From positions 1 to 12,528 of the forward strand of contig CAYQTJ010000089.1 of assembly GCA_964420395.1 (NCBI GenBank): 12,528 nucleotides of DNA, in the 5' to 3' direction. Under the pieces are notes generated by a model. It did no database searches. It was given only the letters and a program-made list of their open reading frames with translations, and was not told the origin of the DNA. Source of the DNA: CAVSZB01 sp964420395 (GTDB lineage Bacteria > Krumholzibacteriota > Krumholzibacteriia > LZORAL124-64-63). Positions 1-6,104 of this stretch are shown here, in pieces. How positions within the stretch are numbered: position 1 is the stretch's first letter; each line of letters opens with the position of its first letter. The translations under genes were made by a program, and so were the position numbers.

Positions 1-1861
1 GGCAGGCGGCCGGCCAGGCGCGCAGGACCAGCAGGCGACGCTCGCGCCGGATGGCGCGCAGCAGCGCGGGCGCCCCCTCGGCGCGCAGGGCCGCCAGCTC
101 CCGGATGGCGCCCGGCACCCACGGCTCGCCCCGGCGGGACGCCGGCAGCGCCGGCAGTCCTTCGACGAGCAGACGGCCGGCCACGGAGCGCAGCTCGGGG
201 GTCGATGCGCGCCCTACCCCCTCGCGCAGCAGGCGCACGAGGAAGGGTCGGTGGTGCGGCTGGTAGGCGCCCAGCAGCGGCAGGGCCCGCGCTCCGGGCC
301 AGGGGGGTGGCGCGGCCTGGAGCAGCGCCAGCAGGGCGCCGCCGATCAGGTCGCCGCGCGACGATTCGAGCAGGACGGCGCACAGCGGCGCGGTCTCCAC
401 GCTCAACGGCAGGCAGGGGCAGCGGGCGAAGCTCCCCTCGCGCAGCGCGTCGAGCGCCTCGAGGCGGGGCAGCGCCCGCTGCATCTCGGCCTCGGGCAAC
501 GCGGTCGCCAGGCGGCGCAGCGCGTCGGCGGCGGCGGGGTCGGCGCCGTCGGCGCCGAGCAGCAGTTCGTTCACCACGTGCGGCCAGGCGGCGCGCAGCG
601 CCGGCAGGGCGGCGTCGACGCAGGCGTCGCACAGCAGGCGCGCGGGTTCCTCCGGCGAGATCCGGCGCAGCGGCGCGAGCAGGTGCGCGGCCAGCCGGTC
701 CACCACGGCAGGGCTGCCCTGGGCGAAGAGATGGCGCGTGGCCGCCGTCACGACCGCGCGCTCCGCGGGCGCCAGCGGCGTGGCCAGCGCCTGCCGCAGG
801 GCGTGCGCGCCGGCGGCGAGGACCGTGGCGGGCGGTTCGGCGAGCAGGTTCTGCAGGACGATGGAGAGGTGCTCCGACCGATCGCCGGGCGTCAGGGCCG
901 CGGCGGTGACCGACGGGTCGGCGCCGCCGGTCAGCCGCCGGGTCAGCTCCGCCAGCGGGATCGCGTACAGCGCGTCGTCCTCCGTCGGATCCTCGCCGCC
1001 GCCCGGCTCGTCGAGGCCGGTCTCCCGCGCGGACTGGCGCAGGACGTCGAGCATCAGCTCGACCGAGGGGCGGTCGTCCGACAGCGCGATCGCCTGCTCC
1101 GCGCAGGCGAAGAGGCTGCGCAGGTCGCCGGTGTCGTCGTCGGGCAGGTCGTGCAGCGCGTGCCGGATGGCGTGGACGCCGACCGCCAGCACCTCCTCCA
1201 GCGAGCGGTTGAGCGGGGCGTGCGCGCCTCCCAGCAGGGGACCGCCCGTTTCGAGCCGCTCGGCGGCGTGCGTGAACAGCCGGTCGACCAGGCCGCGCAG
1301 CGACTCCCGCGTGGCGTCGTCGACTTCCCGGCCGTCGAGCGCCTGCATCGCCCCGTCCACCGCCGCTCGCACCTGGTCGGCGCGCAGGGCGACGCCGCCG
1401 GCGCCGATGCGCCGGCCGAACTCGCGCCGCGCGACCCGCACGGTGGGCGGCAGGCCGTCGAAGGAGATCTCGCGGAAGCCGACCGCGGTGTCGACCTGGT
1501 GCTTCGACCAGAGCAGGAGCGTGGAGAGGGCGTGCAGATGGAGCGGCGAGGTGGCGGCATCGATCTCGATGCGCGCGATGCCGAGCGTGGTCAGCATCGC
1601 GTGCAGCCGCTTCGCCCCCTTCGACTCGAGCGGCGCGACCTGCCCCTGCACGGCGAGCGCGTCGCGGCCGGCGTCGATCGCCAGGGCGGGCGCGCTGCCG
1701 AGGCGGGCGTGCATCTCGGCGAGGAACGCGCGCGCGGCCTCCTCGCTGTGGGCGTGACCGGCAGGGTAGAAGGCGCCCAGGTTCAGCAGGCGGTCGAGCG
1801 TCGACCAGAGGCCTTCGCACGGGTCCGCGCGGGCGATGTGCGGATCGAGGAGCGGACTCAT
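1..1861 (-). CDS. Large helical-repeat (HEAT-like) protein, C-terminus beyond left edge
   Basis: The complement reads open without a stop from an ATG at 1861 to the window edge, giving 620 codons. An AGGA Shine-Dalgarno lies a few bases before the ATG. I do not recognise a named family. Residues about 25-115 contain a YPxGH-type motif, a short beta-like segment ending in VQGQ, and an LHAML helix followed by IARIEID. This resembles, from memory, the N-terminal module that precedes HEAT repeats or HD-GYP domains in some high-GC deltaproteobacterial-type proteins. The rest is Ala/Leu/Arg-rich, has no transmembrane segment or signal peptide, and reads as successive amphipathic helices, as in an alpha-solenoid. 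A Cys-containing stretch near residues 410-500 has no clear metal-binding spacing. It is probably cytoplasmic. Its role is unknown; a scaffold or regulatory domain could follow beyond the edge. I am confident that it is coding and unsure of the family. Confidence 0.72.
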   Translation of the reverse strand, partial: MSPLLDPHIARADPCEGLWSTLDRLLNLGAFYPAGHAHSEEAARAFLAEMHARLGSAPALAIDAGRDALAVQGQVAPLESKGAKRLHAMLTTLGIARIEIDAATSPLHLHALSTLLLWSKHQVDTAVGFREISFDGLPPTVRVARREFGRRIGAGGVALRADQVRAAVDGAMQALDGREVDDATRESLRGLVDRLFTHAAERLETGGPLLGGAHAPLNRSLEEVLAVGVHAIRHALHDLPDDDTGDLRSLFACAEQAIALSDDRPSVELMLDVLRQSARETGLDEPGGGEDPTEDDALYAIPLAELTRRLTGGADPSVTAAALTPGDRSEHLSIVLQNLLAEPPATVLAAGAHALRQALATPLAPAERAVVTAATRHLFAQGSPAVVDRLAAHLLAPLRRISPEEPARLLCDACVDAALPALRAAWPHVVNELLLGADGADPAAADALRRLATALPEAEMQRALPRLEALDALREGSFARCPCLPLSVETAPLCAVLLESSRGDLIGGALLALLQAAPPPWPGARALPLLGAYQPHHRPFLVRLLREGVGRASTPELRSVAGRLLVEGLPALPASRRGEPWVPGAIRELAALRAEGAPALLRAIRRERRLLVLRAWPAAC

Positions 1862-1961
1862 GTTCCTGAGGGCGGCGGCCGACGGCCGGGGGTGGTGTCG
1901 AAGCCCGGCGCGGCCGTTTCGCCGACGCTCAGGTTATCGGCCGGTGGGCGGATTTTCCTGA

Positions 1962-1978
1962 GCCGGCATCGCGCCGGC
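1962..1978 (-). terminator. Possible hairpin after the phosphatase gene
   Basis: Two copies of the self-complementary hexamer GCCGGC (1962-1967 and 1973-1978) flank a 5-base loop, making a perfect 6-bp GC stem four bases beyond the stop codon at 1983-1985. No T-tract follows on the minus strand, only TCAGGAAAAT. It is therefore a weak intrinsic terminator at best, or an RNA 3'-end-stabilising hairpin. GCCGGC is common in such GC-rich DNA, so chance is a real alternative. Confidence 0.28.
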
Positions 1979-1982
1979 GGGG

Positions 1983-2708
1983 TCAGGGGGCGGCCCAGGG
2001 GGGGGCCGTGCCTCCGGGGTAGGTCTGGAGCGCCGGGGGCATGTGCCCCAAGTCTCCGAAAAGGAACAACTTGCAGCTGCCGTTGGGCCGGACCTGGATC
2101 ACGGTGAGACTGCAATTCGCGATCGTCATGCCGAGCCACGCCGTCGGATCGACGCCCAGCGCCCGGCACCAGAGCCAGCGGATGACGTTGCCGTGGCAGA
2201 CGAGGATCTCGTGCCGGTTCCCCTCCGGCGACGGGACGAAGAGGCGGACGAACGCCCGCTCGAGCCGGTCGCGGCACCCCTGCGCCTCGTCCGCGGCCAG
2301 GGTGCGCGCCACGTCCTGCCGCCAGGTGGGGGGGGTGCACTCGGCCAGATCCGGCTCGACCGCCGGCGCGAGTCCCGGCAGGACGGCGGCGATGAGCTCG
2401 GCCGTCTCCCGCGCGCGCGTGAGCGGGCTGGTCACCAGCGCCGAGTAGCGCACGCCGAGCGCGGCGAGCCGCTCCCCCGCGAGCCGCGCCTGCTCGCGCC
2501 CCGCCGGCACCAGCCCCTGCCCGACCGCCTCGTCGCGCGGGTCGTCCTGGTCGTAGAGGCCGTGCCGCACCAGGTAGAGGGTGCGGAAGCCGGGGGCCGG
2601 CGCGGCGGCGGAGTCCGCGGGGGAGACGGCGCTGTCGGCGCGGACGGCGGTGGCGCTCACGATCAGGCTCCAGACGACGCAGGGAAGGACGCGGTTCGGC
2701 CGGCGCAT
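1983..2708 (-). CDS. Exported PGAM5-like histidine phosphatase
   Basis: A 241-residue protein of the histidine phosphatase (phosphoglycerate mutase-like) superfamily, which hydrolyses phosphate esters through a phospho-histidine. Visible catalytic features are LVRHG with nucleophile His49, the SPLTRARET block with Arg98, acidic Glu123, and the second histidine His172 in VCHGN. The second half (NVIRW, RPNG, a GDLGHMPP block) matches my recollection of eukaryotic PGAM5, a Ser/Thr/His protein phosphatase, better than metabolic mutases. Residues 1-24 form a signal peptide (basic start, hydrophobic core, cleavage near AVRA|DS), so the enzyme should act in the periplasm. The start at 2708 is chosen because GGAGG lies six bases upstream and it places the signal peptide at the N-terminus. 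A longer in-frame reading upstream runs antisense into the receptor gene and is not credible. The helical-repeat gene follows after about 121 bp. The substrate is unknown. Confidence 0.88.
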   Translation of the reverse strand: MRRPNRVLPCVVWSLIVSATAVRADSAVSPADSAAAPAPGFRTLYLVRHGLYDQDDPRDEAVGQGLVPAGREQARLAGERLAALGVRYSALVTSPLTRARETAELIAAVLPGLAPAVEPDLAECTPPTWRQDVARTLAADEAQGCRDRLERAFVRLFVPSPEGNRHEILVCHGNVIRWLWCRALGVDPTAWLGMTIANCSLTVIQVRPNGSCKLFLFGDLGHMPPALQTYPGGTAPPWAAP

Positions 2709-2761
2709 CGGGCCTCCAGGGGGTGCCGCGGGGGACGTCGGCGACGGCCGCGTCACCGCCC

Positions 2762-2791
2762 ATGGTAGCAGACGATCCCTGCGCGCGTCAT
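2762..2791 (-). promoter_or_regulatory. Candidate sigma-70-type promoter for the phosphatase gene
   Basis: On the minus strand an extended -10 element TGC-TACCAT (hexamer at 2767-2762) lies 18 bp downstream of ATGACG (2791-2786). Each hexamer matches consensus at four of six positions, and the TG dinucleotide fits an extended -10. Transcription would begin near 2755, leaving a leader of about 46 bases before the ATG at 2708. It was found by eye only, and consensus in this phylum is not known. Confidence 0.3.
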
Positions 2792-2892
2792 CCCGGAACG
2801 GGTCGCACCCATCGCCGTAGCACGCGCGGGGTTTTCCCGGCCGCGCGATTGCGGTACTCTTCGGCCCCCCTGGCACTTTCCGGAGGCAGTCG

Positions 2893-5013
2893 ATGATGGC
2901 GCATCGATCCCGGCTCAGTTCCCCGTCGCGACGTCCGATCGTCCCGGCCGCGGCGGCGCTCGCGCTCGCGCTCGCCGTCGTTTGGGGCATCGGGGCCGCC
3001 GGCGCCCAGGATGCCCTCGAAGACACCCTCGACTTCGCGATCCCCGATTCGACGTTCCTCTCCGGCGCCGACAGCCTGTGGGGCATGACCGAGCCGGTGC
3101 TCGTGATCGGGACGACGACCAGCCGCACGGCCGATCCCGAGCGGGTCACCCTCGACGCGGTCACGATCGGCGCGCGCGACGCCCGCGCGGCGGCCGATCT
3201 CGGCCCGTCGCTGCCGGCGACCCGGGTCAACGTCAACTCGCGCGGGGAGAGCACCTTCATGGTGCGCGGGGCGTCGGAACGGCACGTGCGGGTGTCGCTC
3301 GACGGCATCCCGCTCAACGTGCCGTGGGACGAGCGGGTCGACCTGAGCCTCGTGCCGGTCGACGCGATCGCCAGCGTGACCGCCACGCGCGGCGTGGCCG
3401 GCGTGCTCGACGGGCCGAACGCCCTGGCGGGAACGGTCGACCTGACGCCGGCCCGGGTGCCGGGCGACGGGAGGCGCACCCGGATCGGCCTGCAGACGGG
3501 GGAGTCGCGCTACCACGAGGGGCGCCTGCTGCACCTGCAGAGCCGGGGCGCCTGGACCTGGCTGGGCGGCCTGTCGCGGCGCGAACAGTCGGGCTTCCTG
3601 GTGCCGGACGGCTACGCGCCGCCCCACAACCAGACCGCCGGGCGGCAGCGCCTCAACAGCGATCTCGCGCAGACCTCGCTCTTCGCGCGCGCCGAGCGCC
3701 GGCTCGGCGAGGAGGGCTCGCTGCGCCTCCTGTTCGCCGGCAGCGACGGCCGCAAGGGGGTCCCGCCCGAGACCCACCTCGGCGCGGACGACGCGCGCTT
3801 CTGGCGCCTTCCGGTGGCGCGGCGCGGCCTGTTCGGCGTCACCCTCGAAGCGCCGCTCGACGCGGCCCGCCGCTGGGAGTTGCAGGCGGCCGTCGCGGCG
3901 GACCTCGGGCGCACGGAGATCCGCGCCCATGACGACTCCACCTACGCCACGCCGGCCCTCGCGCCCGGCATCGACTACGAGAGCGACGACGACCGCGCCG
4001 GCCACGCGCGGGTGCGCGTGACGCGGCGGCTCGGCGACGGGTCGTCGGTGGCGGTGCAGGGGGTGGCCCGCTACGCGCGGCACCGCGAGTCGCTGGCGCT
4101 GGACGGGCCGGAACTGGCGTACGCGCAGTGGCTCGGCTCGCTCGTGGCCGAGGGGCGGACCGGGTTCGGCAACGGCTGGCGCCTGCGCGGCGGCGCCGGC
4201 CACGAATTCGCCGCCACGCCCGAGACCGGCGACAAGCCGGAGCGCGACGCCACCAGCGCCGCGGTCGTGCACCTGGGGCTCGAGCGGGCGCTGAAGGGCG
4301 GATTCACGCTGCACGCCGGCGTCTCGCGGCGCAGCCGCTTCCCGGCCCTGCGCGAGCTGTACTCCGGGGCGCTCGGCCGCTTCGTGCCCAACCCCGGGCT
4401 CGCCCCCGAGCGGCAGGACCAGCTCGAGCTGGGCGCCCTGGCGCGCGGCGGCGCCTGGGAGGCCGGCCTGACCGGCTTCCTCGCGCGGCTCGACGGCCCG
4501 ATCGAGAAGGTCACCCTGCCGGGGCGCCAGTTCCAGCGCCGCAACGTCGACGACATCCGGACGCTCGGCGCGGAGGCGGTGCTCGCCTGGCGGCCGGCAT
4601 CGGCCTGGGAGCTGGCGGCTCACGCCACAGCGCTGTCGGCGCGCCGCCGGGTCGACGACGCCTTCACCGGCGTCGTGGAGGACCGGCCCGCCTACCTCGC
4701 CTGGCTGTCGGGCTCGTGGAGCGGGCCGTGGAGCGTGCGGCTGGCGGCCGAGGGGTCGCTGGTGGGGGCGCGCGACTCGGCCGACATCACGGACGAGGTC
4801 GACGGACTGCGCCATCTGCCGGCCCGCGCGAGCTGGAACGCCCGTGCCTCCTGGACCTGGCTCGACGCGCCCGATCCGCTGACCCGGGCCGAGTTCTTCG
4901 TCCGCGTGAACAACCTGACCGACAGCCTCGTCGAGTCGCAACTCGGCGTGCCCGAGCCGGGACGGATGCTGGCGATCGGCGTGAACGCCTGGCTCGACGC
5001 CTGGGGGGAGTGA
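2893..5013 (+). CDS. TonB-dependent outer-membrane receptor
   Basis: A 706-residue outer-membrane beta-barrel receptor that would import a bound substrate using TonB-ExbBD energy. The start at 2893 has GGAGG about five bases upstream; a second ATG follows directly and could serve instead. Residues 1-38 are a signal peptide (basic start, long Ala/Leu core, AGA|QD cleavage). EPVLVIGT at 67-74 resembles a TonB box. The plug domain spans about 83-190, with RGESTFMVRG at 117-126, LDGIPLN around 136-142, and LAGTVDL near 178-184. The remainder alternates short aromatic/charged strands separated by loops, as expected for a 22-strand barrel, ending in a strand with WLDAW. The length is normal for the family. 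It lies divergent from the phosphatase and 57 bp before hypA. That context suggests, but does not show, import of nickel or a nickel chelate; siderophore, cobalamin or other substrates remain possible. Confidence 0.9.
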   Translation: MMAHRSRLSSPSRRPIVPAAAALALALAVVWGIGAAGAQDALEDTLDFAIPDSTFLSGADSLWGMTEPVLVIGTTTSRTADPERVTLDAVTIGARDARAAADLGPSLPATRVNVNSRGESTFMVRGASERHVRVSLDGIPLNVPWDERVDLSLVPVDAIASVTATRGVAGVLDGPNALAGTVDLTPARVPGDGRRTRIGLQTGESRYHEGRLLHLQSRGAWTWLGGLSRREQSGFLVPDGYAPPHNQTAGRQRLNSDLAQTSLFARAERRLGEEGSLRLLFAGSDGRKGVPPETHLGADDARFWRLPVARRGLFGVTLEAPLDAARRWELQAAVAADLGRTEIRAHDDSTYATPALAPGIDYESDDDRAGHARVRVTRRLGDGSSVAVQGVARYARHRESLALDGPELAYAQWLGSLVAEGRTGFGNGWRLRGGAGHEFAATPETGDKPERDATSAAVVHLGLERALKGGFTLHAGVSRRSRFPALRELYSGALGRFVPNPGLAPERQDQLELGALARGGAWEAGLTGFLARLDGPIEKVTLPGRQFQRRNVDDIRTLGAEAVLAWRPASAWELAAHATALSARRRVDDAFTGVVEDRPAYLAWLSGSWSGPWSVRLAAEGSLVGARDSADITDEVDGLRHLPARASWNARASWTWLDAPDPLTRAEFFVRVNNLTDSLVESQLGVPEPGRMLAIGVNAWLDAWGE

Positions 5014-5035
5014 GCGCGGGCGGGGCCGGAACCGG

Positions 5036-5064
5036 TTGCCCCGGCGCCGGACCTGGTCTAAGAT
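5036..5064 (+). promoter_or_regulatory. Candidate hypA promoter giving a leaderless mRNA
   Basis: TTGCCC (5036-5041) and TAAGAT (5059-5064) are separated by exactly 17 bp, and each matches the sigma-70 consensus at four of six positions. The -10 also fits the TANNNT form. Transcription starting seven bases beyond the -10 would begin at 5071, the first base of the hypA GTG codon. No Shine-Dalgarno stands upstream of that GTG, consistent with leaderless translation. This was judged by eye. Confidence 0.4.
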
Positions 5065-5070
5065 CGGATC

Positions 5071-5439
5071 GTGCATGAACTTCCGATCACGCAGGGGATC
5101 CTCGACCTGGTCCTGGAGCACGCCGCGCGGGCGGGCGCCGCGCGGGTCAGCGCCGTCCACCTGGTGATCGGCGGCATGTCGGGGGTCGTGGAGGACGCGG
5201 TCCGTTTCTGCTGGGACCTCGTCAGCGAGGGGACGGCGGCGCAGGGGGCGGTGCTGGAGTTCCGGCGCGTGCCGCTGCGCCTCTCCTGCCGGGAATGCGG
5301 CGCGCTGTTCGCCCCCGACGGCGTGAGCTTCGACTGCCCGTCCTGCGGCGCCGGCGCCACGAGCGTGGCCGAAGGGCGGGAGTTCCGGGTGGAGTCGATC
5401 GACGTCGAGGACACGGTCGCGGAGGGGGATGCGCCATGA
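5071..5439 (+). CDS. hypA: Hydrogenase nickel-insertion protein HypA
   Basis: A 122-residue HypA that, with HypB, delivers Ni(II) to the large subunit of [NiFe] hydrogenase in the cytoplasm. It begins Met-His-Glu: the conserved N-terminal nickel ligand His2 and Glu3 require the GTG at 5071 to be the start. The zinc site is complete: Cys73-X2-Cys76-X12-Cys89-X2-Cys92, the same positions as in the E. coli protein as I recall them. The fold order (nickel-binding alpha/beta part, zinc loop, C-terminal strand) and length are typical. No ribosome binding site is seen; the sequence just before the start looks like a -10 element instead. Its stop overlaps the hypB ATG by four bases (ATGA), implying translational coupling. 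The first gene of the hypABFCDE run. Confidence 0.96.
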   Translation: MHELPITQGILDLVLEHAARAGAARVSAVHLVIGGMSGVVEDAVRFCWDLVSEGTAAQGAVLEFRRVPLRLSCRECGALFAPDGVSFDCPSCGAGATSVAEGREFRVESIDVEDTVAEGDAP

Positions 5440-6104
5440 CGACGCGCGTGCCGGTCGTGGAGAAGGTCACGAAGGCGAACGACCAGATCGCCGGCATCAA
5501 CCAGGATCTGCTCGATCGCCACGGCATCCTCGGGCTGAACCTGCTCGCCTCGCCCGGCGCCGGGAAGACCTCCCTCATCGAGCGGACCCTCGCGCTGCTG
5601 AAGGGCAAGCTGCGCGTGGGGGTGATCGAAGGGGATCTCGCCACCAGCCTCGACGCCGAGCGGGCGTCGGCGGCCGGCGCGACCGCGGTGCAGATCAACA
5701 CCGGAGGCGCCTGCCACCTCGACGCGGTGATGGTGAGCAGCGCGCTGCAGGAGCTGCCGCTCGCCGAGCTGGACGTGCTCATCGTGGAGAACGTGGGCAA
5801 CCTCATCTGCCCCGCCAGCTTCGCGCTCGGCACGCACGTGAACGTGCTGGTCGCCTCCACGCCCGAAGGAGACGACAAGCCGTACAAGTACCCCTCCATG
5901 TACGGCCGGGTCGGCGCGCTGGTCGTCAACAAGATCGACCTGCTGCCCCACCTCGACTTCGACATGGAGCGCTTCCGCCGGGGGGTCGAGACGCTCAACC
6001 CGGGCGTGATCACCTTCCCGGTCTCCTGTCGCACCGGCCAGGGGGTCGAGGCTTGGGTGGCGTGGATCGGCGCCATGGCGCGGGAGAAGCGCCCCCCGCG
6101 GTGA
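5436..6104 (+). CDS. hypB: Hydrogenase maturation GTPase HypB
   Basis: A 222-residue SIMIBI-class GTPase whose GTP hydrolysis drives nickel transfer with HypA. The ATG at 5436 overlaps the hypA stop and follows a GGAGGGGG ribosome site. Walker A is ASPGAGKT (38-45). The G-domain metal site shared by HypB proteins is present: Cys93-His94 in GGACHLD, and Cys125 in the ENVGNLICPA block. NKID supplies the guanine-specificity motif and a C-terminal SCRTGQG block follows. It lacks both the N-terminal CXXCGC high-affinity nickel site of E. coli HypB and the His-rich nickel-storage stretch seen in other species, so it is the compact form. Its stop overlaps the hypF GTG by four bases. Confidence 0.96.
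   Translation: MTTRVPVVEKVTKANDQIAGINQDLLDRHGILGLNLLASPGAGKTSLIERTLALLKGKLRVGVIEGDLATSLDAERASAAGATAVQINTGGACHLDAVMVSSALQELPLAELDVLIVENVGNLICPASFALGTHVNVLVASTPEGDDKPYKYPSMYGRVGALVVNKIDLLPHLDFDMERFRRGVETLNPGVITFPVSCRTGQGVEAWVAWIGAMAREKRPPR

Noticed and set aside
251..2107. A 618-codon open frame on the plus strand over the left region.
   Set aside because: Its product is dominated by Arg, Gln and Gly without any domain, and it is antisense to a frame with much more protein-like composition that has its own ribosome site. It is a GC-rich shadow.
2832..2860. TTTTCC and TACTCT considered as a promoter for the receptor gene.
   Set aside because: Each hexamer matches consensus at only three of six positions, which is too weak to list. 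A promoter somewhere in 2792-2882 is likely, but I cannot place it.
5022..5042. Inverted repeat GGGGC...GCCCC just after the receptor stop, considered as a terminator.
   Set aside because: It has only a 5-bp stem with an 11-base loop and no T-tract, and it overlaps the candidate hypA -35 element.
2788..5160. A 790-codon open frame on the minus strand.
   Set aside because: It is antisense to the clearly recognisable TonB-dependent receptor, with low-complexity Arg/Gly/Pro composition and no motif.
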